NCBI GenBank assembly: GCA_965153355.1
Contig: OZ231128.1
Span: forward strand, 12,958,001 to 13,022,000
Length of the DNA: 64,000 nucleotides
Direction of reading: 5' to 3'
Origin: Flaccisagitta enflata
Lineage: Eukaryota; Chaetognatha; Sagittoidea; Aphragmophora
Shown here: positions 1 through 10,823 of the stretch, piece after piece
How positions within the stretch are numbered: position 1 is the stretch's first letter
Layout: each line of letters begins with the position of its first letter
Translations under genes and position numbers: made by a program
Notes under the pieces: model-generated
The model's input: only the letters and a program-made list of their open reading frames with translations
What the model was told of the DNA's origin: nothing
Databases searched by the model: none

Positions 1-38
1 TCCTTTTTTCAGCATTGATATTTACTTCTTCCAAGATA

Positions 39-449
39 CTACACGACTCAAAAAAAAAGCCGCACCCTATTTTGAGTTGATGTATAAGAAAAAAAAATTA
101 TTAGAAATTTTTTTCTGTCAAAGTGATTTGAAAGATTTTTGAATTTTCTTTCATTCTAGACCAATCCCAGATCTGTATCTCAAACGGTTTAGGAGCTAGA
201 GCTCTGCAAAGAAAAGCACTATTTTGGTAAAATGCATTTTTTTCATAGGGATTGCGAAACTGAAATAGGCAATATTTTTACTCAAACTTATGCCATTTCT
301 AAACGAAAAAAGATAGCAATACCAGATTAGCGCCAAATGAAAGATCTTTTTAAGAGCTTTCTAATGGTCTAAGATTTTGATTAGTTTTTTTGAAATTTAG
401 TATGACAATTTGTCATTTAAAAGTGCGGCTTTTTTATTGAGTCGAGTAG
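39..449. mobile_element. TA-flanked MITE, CTACTCGAC family, copy 1
   Basis: A 411-bp non-coding element with inverted ends: CTACACGACTC on the left, GAGTCGAGTAG on the right, each followed inward by an A or T run and GCCGCAC/GTGCGGC. TA sits immediately outside both ends (37-38 and 450-451), the target duplication expected of Tc1/mariner-type transposition. A related copy of nearly the same length lies at 20211..20619. No transposase is encoded, so it is presumably moved in trans. Its internal phrase about CATTTCTAAACG and GAGCTAGAG recurs in the MITEs at 5823..7149 and 21126..21553, so these families share ancestry or were exchanged. Confidence 0.8.
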
Positions 450-680
450 TAGTGAACTAAATATTATTGCTTGGTCTAGATTTGTCGAGTTTTTGAAGCT
501 CCTTACAGTGCCCATGGATTTTAAGTAAAAGATTTTAAGTAAAAGTGGTTATCATCCTACTTAGAAAAATTGGGCGTCTCCTTATTATTGGGACCAAAGT
601 TACGCTCTAACATCATGACAAACAAAAACATCAATCCAGAGGCAACCAGTCAACCACAGGCAAACCCGAGCAACCCAAAG
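450..680. other. intergenic sequence, nothing recognised
   Basis: AT-rich unique sequence between the MITE and the end of the secreted-protein gene. An 11-bp unit (GATTTTAAGTA) is duplicated near 520-545. No AATAAA is obvious on the minus strand for the neighbouring gene. Confidence 0.4.
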
Positions 681-1314
681 CTAATCCCCAAGGTTAATTG
701 TTTTACGTTTACCTTTTGATGCTATCAAAGTGATATCTGAGACGGCTTCAATGCTTGCTACATCAAAAAACATATGTTGTGGGAAGGAATTTGAAAGTTT
801 CCACGGAGATACGCTACTGAAAATTGTAAATGTGATTTTTGCACGTTAGATTTACAATGTCTTAGAATGTATTGAATGTCACAAATTTCCTTCGATCATT
901 TGGAGTTTTCAAATTTCAGTTTGCTCTATGCTTTAATTTATCATTTGTTATATAGTGTACAATAAATACTCACTGTGTCAGCCATGACTCTGCATCCAAC
1001 GTGTAAGCATCTGAAGGTAACCATTAATAACCGTGAGATAAGTTATTCATCTTATCTTTAAACAGGATGGTCAATACATAAAACAGTCCAGTAAATTGGT
1101 TTTCTATGACATCTTTTAAGCAGTCAATGAAAACTGTTTTTTTTCCCCCATAAGAATTTTCACATGTTGGTCACTTACTTTTGAATTTTAGTTCAGCGGT
1201 CTCTCCTAGCTTCATGTTATTTGAGAAGTGGCTATCGCAGCCCAGGTCGCATGCAAAACTACGAGATGCTGCAAGAAATGCACAAGTCGAAATGTATGCT
1301 AACAGTCGTTGCAT
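681..1314 (-). CDS. small secreted protein of unknown function, three exons
   Basis: Assembled by eye from three short minus-strand exons: 1179..1314, 974..1010 and 681..816. The first begins with ATG and encodes a signal peptide (MQRLLAYISTCAFLAASRSFA), then CDLGCDS. It ends at a perfect donor GTAAGT (1178-1173). Exon 2 is 37 bp between a CAG acceptor and donor GTGAGT. Exon 3 follows a TTTTCAG acceptor and runs to TAG at 681-683. Phases match at both junctions and give 102 residues with no internal stop. Mature-protein phrases include GETAELKFK, LDAESWLTH and DVASIEAVSDITLIAS. An alternative donor (GTAAAC at 712) could extend the gene leftward. I recognise no family. Secretion is inferred from the signal peptide. 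Confidence 0.65.
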
Positions 1315-1618
1315 TTTGACTTGATTTAGTAGATTTAAAAGGAAATGATGTAACTAAAATGTCCTTCTTCATTTGCTGTTTCTCTCTTTTCACTCATTGT
1401 TGAATGATTACATTGAATGATTTTAGAAGTAATTGGTAATTTTAGGAAAAGTGAATTTTTGCAAGGCCTAGTAAAATTATCCTAAATATTATCAGGCGAT
1501 TTCTGTTCGAAATTTATTTGGGAGTTTTTGTCTAACCCGGTAACTTTAGCCTTGGTGTGCTTATATAGCTATATTAATTACTTACAAGCGGAAAAGCAAT
1601 TGTTCCATTTCAATCTCA
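1315..1618. other. intergenic region upstream of the secreted-protein gene
   Basis: AT-rich sequence between two divergently placed coding segments. It should hold the minus-strand gene's promoter. Only a weak TTTTAAA lies just upstream of the ATG, and no convincing TATA or initiator can be assigned. Confidence 0.3.
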
Positions 1619-1744
1619 ATGGAAATCGAGCAAATGCGATCGAATTTGATAGGTTTAATGAAGCAATTTGACAAACGCTGGGTTGAAAAATATCGTGCAA
1701 AAACGCGTGATCAAAAAAAAGATGCACTCTTACAGCGTCTCTAG
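1619..1744 (+). CDS. possible C-terminal exon, unidentified protein
   Basis: An open plus-strand segment that ends at TAG (1742-1744) and stays open upstream of the ATG at 1619 to an AG at about 1589. The 41 residues after the ATG are hydrophilic and helix-like (MRSNLIGLMKQFDKRWVEKY, then AKTRDQKKDALLQRL). Charged, non-repetitive content of this kind is unlike the surrounding AT-rich DNA, so this may be a last exon. No upstream exon was found and the family is unknown. A chance open frame remains possible. Confidence 0.3.
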   Translation: MEIEQMRSNLIGLMKQFDKRWVEKYRAKTRDQKKDALLQRL

Positions 1745-1936
1745 ATGGGCTCATCAATTGGCTGTTAACTGTCTTAAATAGTAAGTCTTTTTTATTCAAA
1801 TTTTGCGGGAAATATCAAAAGATTCATTCTATATGCTTTAAAAACCATCATTACTGCAACTAGCTTGTCCATATCCAAAATGCATCTATGGCAGCTAGAG
1901 ACAAAACAAAGGCACTACTTTTTTTCATAGATTGCC

Positions 1937-1938
<2 letters not shown>

Positions 1939-2011
<73 letters not shown>
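1939..2011. repeat. (GA)n microsatellite
   Basis: About 36 uninterrupted GA dinucleotides. Confidence 0.95.
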
Positions 2012-2012
<1 letters not shown>

Positions 2013-2836
2013 CTAAATTGATTAATACTTTGTCTCTGTTTCATACGTCAATAACTGATTTGACCTGTTTTGAATAGTATTTCTCCTGCTCACTAAATAT
2101 TTCCTGAATTCGATAAATTCAAAGGGAACAATACTGATTTCTAGACACTTTTTCAATTTGATCTTCTCAAGTGATAATGAAATTTTTATATTGATTGATC
2201 ATTATCTGGACTATTTAGTTTTCCGTTTATATGAATAAATGAAATAGATAAATTGAGAATATATTCTCTTTCAATTAAGATCGCAAATTGTGATTCTAAA
2301 AGTCACAGATCATATTATTGCATGTTTCATAACGCCGAAAATGAAAAATTCTGATTTTAACTGATTTGAAGGCTTTACGTATTTGAAATGTTTAATTCAA
2401 CGTTTAAACATGCCTATCTCTTTCAAAATTCAGAAAAAATATTGACCTAATTTACCATGTTTACTTTTATTTGAATTTGATTTCATAGGATTATATTTTA
2501 TGAGGACGTCATGTCTTGAAAAAGTCGCTAAATAATTCACAACGTTATTTCACTACCGCCATTTCTTTTGCTGAAAATCAACTACTGTTGACCTTACCAT
2601 CATTCTCTGCTTTGATCTTTTAAGAATCAATAACAGTTGTCATAAAGTCATATCAACTGATGCATTTTTCCCGCATGTAGAATGATTTCAAACAATATTT
2701 TCATTGAAATTTTTCTCCCGTTAATGAAAATCTTCCTGTTCAGTGCACAGTAATCATGCTAGGAATCAGTTTTTTTTTAAACTGAAATGACATTTCTTTC
2801 AAAGGCTTCAGTGAAAAAAAAAATATGTACAGACGA
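2012..2836. other. AT-rich unique sequence
   Basis: No coding-like frame, inverted repeat or known family was recognised in this stretch. Confidence 0.4.
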
Positions 2837-2844
2837 CAAGAAAA

Positions 2845-3082
2845 CAGGCCTGTATATAATTGATCAAAGGGTTTGGAGATGGGGAAGGAAATCCAACGGG
2901 AAAAAAATTTAAGAAAAATATAACTTTTGACATTCCCAAATCCATAAAAAGTGGTTATTAAAACACAATTTGGCACTATTCAAACCTTACCTACACTGTT
3001 TTAATGCTTTATGGGGAAGAAAATCTAAGGCAGGGAGGGGGGGGGGAGGAAATCAAATGTGACGCAATTTTATACACCCCTG
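2845..3082. mobile_element. hAT-like MITE, copy 1
   Basis: A 238-bp element with ends CAGGCCTGTATATAATTGA and the inverse of CAGGGGTGTATA. It is flanked by a perfect 8-bp direct repeat CAAGAAAA (2837-2844 and 3083-3090). An 8-bp target duplication with CAGGG-type ends is the signature of the hAT superfamily. The interior holds G-runs and AT-rich sequence and no transposase. It is the same family as 8752..9079, in opposite orientation. Confidence 0.85.
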
Positions 3083-3393
3083 CAAGAAAATACAGGGTGG
3101 GGAGGCCTGAAAATCTCTAGCAGCCTCTGTAGCTATGATGGCTTGTAGGACAATGGTTGATAGCTTAATAACAAGCTTATGCTAACACAAGGGCAAATCT
3201 TGAAATTCAACCAAATTCCTGAAGTGCAGCCTTCAATAGTAGTAAATCTGTCCACATTCAAAGAGGTGATATTCCATGCTTTATGGGATAAATATCATCC
3301 GCTACCACAAATGGCGCTGTTGCATATGCGGCTTGGGCTGAAGGTAGACGTTAAAGTTTTCGTCCACTAATCACCTTGTAATTCCTCGCGCCT

Positions 3394-3486
3394 TTCTCTC
3401 TCTCTCTGTCTCTTTCTCTATCTCTATCTCTATCTCTATCTCTATCTCTATCTCTATCTCTATCTCTATCTCTATCTCTGTCTCTG

Positions 3487-3573
<87 letters not shown>

Positions 3574-3840
3574 TGTTCTCTCTCTCTTTCTTCAATTCTT
3601 CTTTTTTAAACGCTCTCTTTAATGTTGTCATAAATCAGTCTACATCACTGAAATTCTTCATTCATCACTCATCCCTCTTCTTCTTCTTTTCCTTCTTCTT
3701 CATCATCTTCATCTCATTCATCCTCTTCTTCTTCTTCTTCGTCTCATTCTTCTTCTTCTTCTTCTTCTTCTTCTTCTTCTTCTTCTTCTTCTTCTTCTTC
3801 TTCTTCTTCTTCTTCTTCTTCTTCTTCTTCTTCTTCTTCA
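3394..3840. repeat. compound CT / CTATCT / CTT microsatellite tract
   Basis: Three adjoining low-complexity blocks: CT and CTATCT repeats (about 3394-3490), pure CT (about 3490-3595) and, after a short spacer, CTT (3676-3840). Open frames across it are artefacts of the repeat. Confidence 0.95.
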
Positions 3841-4185
3841 TTTCTACTTTTATTTCTTCCTTACCTTTGTCATCTAGCATGTATTTGTCAAGTCCCTGGA
3901 CATGCGTTCTAGTGCAGCTCAACTGTAGTTCGTCATTTTTACCCCGTCTAATCGTTTTCCATTTCTTTTTTTTCTAATCTTTGCTTGACGCTAATTGCCT
4001 TTGCTCCCGCCTTCTGCGCCGAAAACTGCCATTCGTCACCTTTCCTTTTTTAGACCGTGGACCCTCATTGGGCTTAAAATGACTTTTACCTTCATTTACA
4101 TTATTTCTCCCTCACTCGGCCTGTCTCTCAGTCTGTCTGTATGTCTGTCTCTCGGTCTATATGTCTGTCCTTCTTTATCACTGCC

Positions 4186-4236
4186 CCTGCCCACCCACAC
4201 GCGACTTGGGTAGCTGTGTATCCGGCCTTATTCATT
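4186..4236. mobile_element. HP element fragment
   Basis: Only the outer 50 bp of the family's GGCCGGATACACGG end is present, in inverse orientation (CCTGCCCACCC, then GTATCCGGCCTTATT). The rest is missing. Confidence 0.6.
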
Positions 4237-4319
4237 CAAAAAGTCCATAAAATAGAAAAAAACTGAGGTTTCTTGTTAGGAGCAATGAAACAAAAAAAAA
4301 AGTGAATAAATGAATAAAC

Positions 4320-4370
4320 AGAACCAAAAAAAAAAAAAAAAAAAAAAAGAAAGAAAGAAAGAAAAAAGAA
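4320..4370. repeat. poly(A) and (GAAA)n tract
   Basis: A run of about 24 A followed by GAAA repeats, directly before the FB element head. It may be an old poly(A) tail, but no matching retrotransposon body is visible. Confidence 0.5.
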
Positions 4371-4378
4371 GTTAAATA

Positions 4379-5237
4379 CGTAGTCGCAAAAGTGTTAGAT
4401 GGTTAGCGGTACCCACGCCGCACCCTGGCAGTTTTGGTCAAAAGGTTGAAAATTGGGCGATGATACTGGGATTGCAGTCCGAAGGCTGGGATTCGGACCT
4501 CAAGGTCAAAATTTGGGCCTTGAGGTTAGAATTTGGGCCATGAGGCTAGGAATTGAGCCAAAAAACAAGTAAAAGAACAAACAAAAATCAAGAACAAGAA
4601 CAAAAAGAAGGAGAAGGATAAGATATTTTCTCCTCGGCCCCATTGTCATTGAGGCCACTAACCGGTAACCACAAACAAGTCATCCAAGGATTGCACATGG
4701 TCAGCGGTACCCGATGCCCTGCTTGGAGTGATTAACTGTAGAGGTGGAGTGAGAGCAGGGCAGCGGCCCCAAAGGGCCGATGTCCTGTAGGACACAGGAG
4801 TGAATTTCCTTACGTCCTGAGAAGGCAATTTTCCATGATATTCAATGGGAGCTATGTATCTTCTACAAATAATTGTCAATTTTCTATGTTATTCAATGGG
4901 AATTTCATTTTTTTGTCAATTTTCCATGTTATCCAATAGCTATTTTGCATTTTTTTTTATTTTTTGTTGATTTTCCATGTTATTCGATGGAAAATGTGCA
5001 TTTTTCAATTGCTTGTAAATTTTCTATGTTATTCAATGGGAAGTTTACAAGTTGTCATTTTCCCATGTTATTCAATGGGAAGTTTGCATTTTGTCATTTT
5101 CCCATGTTATTCAATGGAAATTTGAGAATTGAGAAGGTTGGGGGGGGACGTACGTAGGGACGGACGTACGGACGGACGGACATAAGGAAATTCACCCCTG
5201 TGTCCTACAGGACATCGGCCCTTTGGGGCCGCTGCCC
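4379..5237. mobile_element. FB (foldback-like) element FB-1
   Basis: Inverted arms at 4758-4817 and about 5181-5237 begin with GGGCAGCGGCCCC and continue through CGATGTCCTGTAGGACAC and GTGAATTTCCTTA, giving about 55 bp of near-perfect inverted repeat. Between them lie 6-7 imperfect copies of a roughly 40-50-bp unit built on TTTTCCATGTTATTCAATGG and a short GGAC-repeat block. The outer left part carries two family heads (AGTCGCAAAAGTGTTAG at 4382 and CATCCAAGGATTGCAC at about 4680) separated by degraded 20-bp GGGATTTGGGCC repeats, so FB-1 looks like one FB element inserted in another. Confidence 0.75.
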
Positions 5238-5260
5238 AAAAAGGGGGGGATGATAGTTTT

Positions 5261-5482
5261 TAGTCGCGTGCTACGCGACTCTACATCCAGCTTTGTCGGT
5301 CCGTTGGTCCGTTGGTCTGTTGGTCCGTCAGTCCGTCGGTCCGTCCATCACACTTTACTTTTTTTGTTGTTTTTTTTTGCGGTCTTTGGCCTCACTGCTC
5401 CTAAACAAATGATGAAGTGACGCCAAATATAGCCCCTGCCCACCCGCACGCGACTGGGGTATCCGTGTATCCGGCCTTGTTT
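5261..5482. mobile_element. HP element, full-length
   Basis: Runs from TAGTCGCGTGCTACGCGAC (terminal hairpin, stem GTCGCG/CGCGAC) through CTTTGTCGG and tandem GTCC/GTTGG tetranucleotides, then TCACTTTACTTTTTT and CCTGCCCACCCGCACGCG, to CCGGCCTTGTT. This is the clearest single copy from which to read the family: two conserved ends, a variable GGAC-repeat block, about 220 bp in all, no coding capacity. Confidence 0.8.
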
Positions 5483-5822
5483 AGATCAAACTAACTAATT
5501 CTCCTTCTCAAGCGTGAGGACTTCTCACTGAGGAGGCGTTACGAGCGAATTTGATCAGCAATCAGCTGCGGTTTGGGCTAAGAACAAAAGATCAAACCAA
5601 CAAGAGAGAACATGATTAAAATTCGAATCTTCCACGAATAAAAGGCGGTGGGGAGGGGGGGGGGGGGGCTGGGGAGGGGGCGGGAGGAGGATTCCTGGAG
5701 GAATGCGACAAAGCCGGGACAAAGACGAGCAGGCAAACAGATAAACTGACAGACAGATGGATGGAGCACGAGAAAGACAAGCAGGTTCTGCAAACTTAGG
5801 CCTTCAAACTGAGTCGCTTGTT

Positions 5823-7149
5823 CAGGGTGTTTCACATCAAATGAAACATACAGGGTGTACCAACTCAGTTGTAACATAAAGAATCGATGTATCTCTGCTT
5901 CTAAAGAAGATAATCCCATTCTGAAAAAAGTTCCAAAGAGCTCTTAAAAAACGATTTTTGCTCATGCTGATAAAATTTTTCCGTCCAGAAAAGAATTTTA
6001 CACATTCACAACCTAGAATAATGCAGCTATTTCTCAATTTGCAATTTTGACTGACATTGCTCATGGACAGTTTTTCTTTAAGAGGCTCTCATTTCTAAAC
6101 GGATTGAGCTAGAGACCTGAGATTGGTCCCAAATTGAAGATTTTTTGCAGTAGTTTTTGGCCCCATTAAAAAACATCCTCAAAATATTGAAGATTTTCTT
6201 TTTTCTTTCTTCAAAACCACATTTAAAAAAACAACTCAATTTTCAAAGGCATGAATTTGGCAAATATCATGCTATCTTTTCAAAAAAATGTGAATTTTTC
6301 TATCAAATCTCTTTCACTATGCAGGATACCTTTAATTTGAGTCCAACTCTTCATGTTTTATCAAATTATTTACAGATAATAGCTAAACAAAGAGTAGTTG
6401 TCATAGGAGATCAATGAAAAATGGCAAAATGGTTGCAAAAAGGCATCTACTTCCAAGCCATTTTTCCATGACTGTTAATACCTTCCCATCATTTTCCTCT
6501 TATTGAGCAAAAATCGTTTTTCAAAAGCTCTTTAGAACTTTTTTCAGAATTAGATTATCTTTTTTAGAAGCAGAGATACATCGATTCTTTATGTTACAAC
6601 TGAGTTGGTACACCCTGTAAGAAAACGATGTCATTCTGCTTCTGAAAATGAGAGAACAATTCTGAAAAAAGATTTTAAGAGCTCTTATACTTCGATTTTT
6701 CATGTAAAAATTACATGGTCTAAGTTAAATAGTTTGGTCATAACATTGATGTGAAGAAAAATGAATATTTAGAGTCAATGTTTTTTCTTTCTTGGAAGTT
6801 TTCCTTCGATTTGTTCTCATTTCTAAACGGCCTGAGTTACAGATCCCAGATTGGTCTCAAATTAAAGATATTCAAATTTTGAGTCCAATCTAGTAACTGT
6901 AGGTCAAACCATTTTGAAGTAAGAGCACTTTAAAGAAAAACTTCTAGGATATAAAAACCATTGACAGTAAATATTCATTATACTTCAAATCCATGTTATG
7001 GCCAGACTATTTAACTCAGACCAATGAAATTTTTACATGAAAAATCGGAGCTCAAAAGCTCTATGAATTTTTTTTCAAAATTGTTTTTTTCATTTTTAGA
7101 GACACAATGGCATCGTTTTCTTATATTTCATTTGATGTGAAACACCCTG
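5823..7149. mobile_element. long-TIR MITE interrupted by a second MITE
   Basis: The outer ends are CAGGGTGTTTCACATC on the left and its inverse on the right. With the inner element removed, the arms match for roughly 110 bp (through AAGAAAACGATG and to CGATTTTTCATG). Removing the nested 767-bp element and one TA leaves an outer element of about 558 bp. TA follows the right end but not the left, so the left edge may be mutated. Confidence 0.75.
5851..6617. mobile_element. 767-bp TA-flanked MITE, copy 1 (nested)
   Basis: Starts CAGGGTGTACCAACTCAG and ends in its inverse, with about 110-bp arms. TA (5849-5850 and 6618-6619) is the target duplication. CAGGGTG ends with a TA duplication are typical of mariner/Tc1-group elements. 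It looks identical, base for base as far as I compared, to 15468..16234. An 86-codon open frame inside is shared by both copies but has no transposase features. Confidence 0.88.
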
Positions 7150-7340
7150 TATGACTCATTCCTCTTTGGAAAACAAATAAAAGTGAAAAATGTTAAAAAC
7201 CAAAGAGCAAAACGTAGGTACAAAACAGGAACTACACTAAAAATACAAATCAGGGCTGTTGAACTTAGATTCCAGCTGTCCGACTTGAGGTACAAAGTTA
7301 CAAACACAAACGCAAACACTCACTCACACACTAAGACAAA

Positions 7341-7364
7341 GACAGACAGACAGACAGACAGACA

Positions 7365-7452
<88 letters not shown>
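7341..7452. repeat. (GACA)n and (CA)n microsatellite
   Basis: A short GACA tract (7341-7365) runs into about 43 CA dinucleotides and ends directly at an HP hairpin end. Confidence 0.95.
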
Positions 7453-7453
<1 letters not shown>

Positions 7454-7455
7454 TA

Positions 7456-7623
7456 CTTATCGCGTACTACGCAACTCTACACCCCTCTTTGTTCGTCTGT
7501 CCGTCCGTCATTTCGTCCGTCCGTCGGTTGGTAGGTTGGTCACTGCCCAAACGCTACAGTGACCTCCAACATGGCCCCTGCCCACCCACACGCGACTGAG
7601 TTAGCCGCGTATCCGAGCTTATT
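7456..7623. mobile_element. HP element
   Basis: Degraded hairpin (ATCGCGTACTACGCAAC), GTCC-type tetranucleotides, then the CCTGCCCACCCACACGCG end and TATCCGAGCTTATT. The central TTTACTT block is deleted compared with 5261..5482. Confidence 0.65.
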
Positions 7624-7677
7624 CTTACACTTTCTTACTTACGCTCATAGAGCTTTGGTCGTCCTTTTACAAAAATA

Positions 7678-8272
7678 CTATCTTCCAAAAAAAAAATCTT
7701 CCAACCTCCGAATTTATCTTATTCATCAACTAAAAAACCTATATCATTTAATTGCCAAGTAATCAATTTTTAATGTGAGCTTATCTTGACCTAATCTTGG
7801 CCGCCATTTGCCGGGGAAGTGATTTTTAGGGCCTCTCGAGGCACTTTTAGAGTGATAGTATTCCATGCAATTAGAGCACTCACATATTTTTTCCCTTTTC
7901 AATCTTTGATTGACCGTAACTTTTAAACGGCTGAACCAATTTTGTTGGTGTAAAAAAGGAAAAGATGCCCATTGAAAAACTCTACATTTTGGTCACCAAT
8001 TTTTTGTTGATTCATCAAAAAACAAATGAGTTATGATTGTTTGAAAAGAAACGACTACCATAAAAAAAGTCAAATCAAGAATCCTGCCAGAGGAAGTCTT
8101 TTTACTTTAAGTGAGATAACTTCTGAACCAATTAGGTTAGAGGGATGCGGTTTGCACGACTAGCTCGGAAATTTGAAGGGCTTCAATTTGGTCACCAATT
8201 TTTTTGAAATTGGATGAATCGTTGAGGAGTAATTGTTCAAATTGTGCTGGAAGATTTTTTTTTGGAAGACAG
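7678..8272. mobile_element. TA-flanked MITE with CTATCTTCC ends
   Basis: A 595-bp element whose ends are CTATCTTCC plus an A-run plus ATCTTCCA, and the inverse with CTGTCTTCC. TA lies at both borders (7676-7677 and 8273-8274). Internal phrases such as TAACTTTTAAACGGCTGAACC and GATAACTTCTGAACCAATTAG recur in inverted form, a long-arm foldback layout. No transposase. One copy in this window. Confidence 0.65.
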
Positions 8273-8373
8273 TAGACAGTATCATGTCTCAAAAATACAA
8301 TTTATTCTCCAATTAAAGAATTTATGAATCTCTAATGTCTCATCCCTACATTTCGATATTTCTCGTTGTTTAA

Positions 8374-8452
8374 GGGCGTGTTTCTAGTGAAGACAAAAAC
8401 GCTTTTATTCCCACCAAACGTGTTTACAGCGTGAACACATATTCAGAAATTC
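8374..8452. mobile_element. SG MITE, 5' fragment
   Basis: Starts GGGCGTGTTTCTAGTGA and runs through GCGTGAACACATATTCAG, then is cut off by the HP element that follows. Confidence 0.7.
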
Positions 8453-8670
8453 AACAAGGCCAACACCTAGGTGCACCTTACAGTCGCGTGCGGTTGTTAA
8501 GGCCATAACACCGAAAGACGAAAAGACTAGATGTAAATTGTCTTTAAATAACTTGAAATGACTTAAAATGACTTAACATGAAGTAAAACGAGAAAAAAGC
8601 TAAGCGTGACCGACCGATAGACTGACAAACGGGCAGAGCGGGTCATAGAGTCGCGTGCACGCGACTAAAA
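8453..8670. mobile_element. HP element, GCACGCGAC subfamily
   Basis: From AACAAGGCC to AGTCGCGTGCACGCGACTAAAA. The interior carries AAAGACGAAAAGAC and ACTTAAAATGACTT repeats, then GACCGACCGATAG-type tetranucleotides. The hairpin stem is GTCGCG/CGCGAC with a short TGCA-type centre. A sister copy with the same end lies at 26044..26260. Confidence 0.7.
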
Positions 8671-8719
8671 ACGCGATACATTTTCTCCTTAAGCTGTGGT
8701 GATTGCCCTAGTCGTTTTA

Positions 8720-9302
8720 GGGGGCGTTTCTAGTCAAAGACGATCGCGTTTCAGGGGTGTATATAATTGAGCGGCTTTTGATTTTATTCCCCCCCCCCCT
8801 GCCTTTGATTTTCTTCCCCGCGACGCATCGCGTAACATTACAATATCTTTGATTTTTGTCCCATCAAAGCTATAAAACAGTATATATTAGGTTTTAATAG
8901 TGTTAAATTGTGTTGTAGTAATTACATTTTACCTTTTGGTACTGCCAAAAGTATTTGATCTTCAAAAATTTTCTTTTTTCTTTTTTTCAAGCTTTTGATT
9001 TTCTTCCCCATCTCCAAACCCTTTGATTTTATTCCCCCCCCCACTGGGGGGGGGGAATACTCAACTTTATACAGGCCTGTCGCGTTTTGAAAGGGCCACT
9101 CGGTCGCTCGCTACGTTCGTTTGCTTGCACCGCTCACTTCGCTCACTCGCTTCGCAGCGCTCTGCTGCGCTACGTTCACGGGCGCGCTCACTCACTTCGC
9201 TCACTCCCTCGTGGGACAGTTGAAATTCTTAAATATGTGTTCACACTGTTATCGCGTTTCATGGGAACTAACGCGTTTTTGGTCGTCACTAGAAACACGC
9301 CC
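8720..9302. mobile_element. SG MITE interrupted by an hAT-like MITE
   Basis: Left end GGGGGCGTTTCTAGTCAAAG, right end ACTAGAAACACGCCC. Between the arms is a GCTCACTTCGCTCAC-type imperfect repeat. The hAT-like element at 8752..9079 splits it, and the 8-bp sequence TCGCGTTT is present on both sides of that insertion. Without the insertion the SG element is about 250 bp, like the copies at 43257 and 39547. Open frames through it (RSL-rich peptides) are repeat artefacts. Confidence 0.8.
8752..9079. mobile_element. hAT-like MITE, copy 2 (nested)
   Basis: A 328-bp element from CAGGGGTGTATATAATTGAG to CTCAACTTTATACAGGCCTG. The target duplication is 8 bp, TCGCGTTT (8744-8751 and 9080-9087). It contains two runs of C and repeated TTTGATTTTATTCC/CTTCCCC phrases. 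It is younger than the SG element it interrupts. Confidence 0.88.
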
Positions 9303-9888
9303 GTAGACGTAGATGTGTCCTCGCTACTCTTTAAGACGAAATGTCCGTGTATCCGTTCGTTTGTCCGTTCTCAATAAGGTCAGAGCCAAAGAGGACTCAT
9401 CTGTTAGGGCATTTCTCTCGTACTTATGTCCCCTTCTAATTTTTAGCCACATGCACGTTATGCCTGTCGGTCGATCCGTGGATCAGTGGGTCGGTTGGTT
9501 GGTCTGTTGGTTGGGTGATCAGTCGGTTCTTCTGTCCACTCTCCATTCTTCAGCCGGGTTGTGAATTAGTGCTCCTGCCCAAATGATTGGTAAGCCTTTT
9601 TTGAATACTTGCTCCATTTGAAAATGAATGTTTTTACCCTTTTGCTTATCATTTCTCATTTTGAAAAAAAAAGTAGAAATACTAATTTGTTTTTGATTTT
9701 GTTTTGTTTTTGTTTTTTAGTTTATTCTCTTAGCTTCTAGCTATTCTAAAAGGTGAGATATCCACACGAAAAAGTATGCTTTTTTCCTAGGTTGTATACC
9801 TTATTAGTCTTTTTGTTCGTATGTCCATTCATCTGTTAGTCACATGCTAGTTACTGGATGTATTTTTGTCTATCTGTCTGTCAATTTT
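9303..9888. other. HP-derived tetranucleotide blocks and AT-rich sequence
   Basis: Contains decayed HP pieces: GATGTGTCC before 9340 with GTCCGTGTATCCG, and GTCGGTCGATCCG near 9470 ending at CTCCTGCCC. The remainder is unremarkable AT-rich DNA. Confidence 0.4.
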
Positions 9889-10278
<390 letters not shown>

Positions 10279-10686
10279 CTCTCATCAAAGCACAGCTCGG
10301 GAATATCTTTTGAAATCGCGGTTTTTTTCCTTTCTCTTTTTTCTTTTCCGATGTCTGGTTCCCTCTATGGGGAAAAAAGAAAAATAGAAAAACATGGTTG
10401 TTCTGAATGATGATTTTATCGGGAAGGAAACGTGCGCGGCTAATTTCGCTTATCAGGCGATTATATTACAAGCGTAAAGGTGTTTAGATAAGACTAAAGC
10501 TCAACGAAACAGTTGTAAGTATTACCAAGGGAGTTGTGGTAAGTTTTTTTTTCATCCAGTAAGAGGGAAAACATAGTTGATAAGCTGTACTATCTTATTG
10601 CACTAGCTTATTGAACTATTGTACTGTTGCACTACAATGTACGTAGCCACAGCCAATGCCAAGGGCCTCCTTGACTGCTGCACACC

Positions 10687-10823
10687 ATGAACGAAGCGAG
10701 TGAGCGCAGCGAAGTGGAGTGCTGCGGAGCGAGTGAGCGGAGTAAGCGGTGCGAGCGAACGAACGCAGTGAGCGACCGAGTGGCCTGTTAAAAACGCGAT
10801 TGTCTCTGACTAGAAACATCCCC
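10687..10823. mobile_element. SG MITE, 3' half
   Basis: Begins in the GAACGAAGCGAGTGAGCG repeat block and ends ACTAGAAACATCCCC. The other arm is missing. The preceding 10276-10686 holds a TTTTTTCC-rich stretch and no recognised gene. Confidence 0.7.

Noticed and set aside
631-680. A fourth exon of the secreted-protein gene following a GATTAG acceptor
   Set aside because: It would need a 32-bp intron, and exon 3 already reaches a stop codon in frame.
3179-3370. 63-codon plus-strand frame after the hAT-like MITE
   Set aside because: No splice signals, domain or conservation clue; plausible by chance at this length.
5261-5482. HP elements as Helitrons
   Set aside because: There is a 3' hairpin and a CTAA-like end, but no 5' TC, the hairpin is at the very end rather than about 11 nt inside, and the following base is A rather than T. 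Kept as unclassified.
6157-6417. 86-codon open frame present in both 767-bp MITEs
   Set aside because: Conservation simply reflects recent duplication; it has no transposase motif and low-complexity Phe/Lys/Leu content.
9087-9377. RSLRSFA-rich open frames in SG MITEs
   Set aside because: They arise from the GAGCGAACG/GCTCACTCG internal repeat and appear on both strands.
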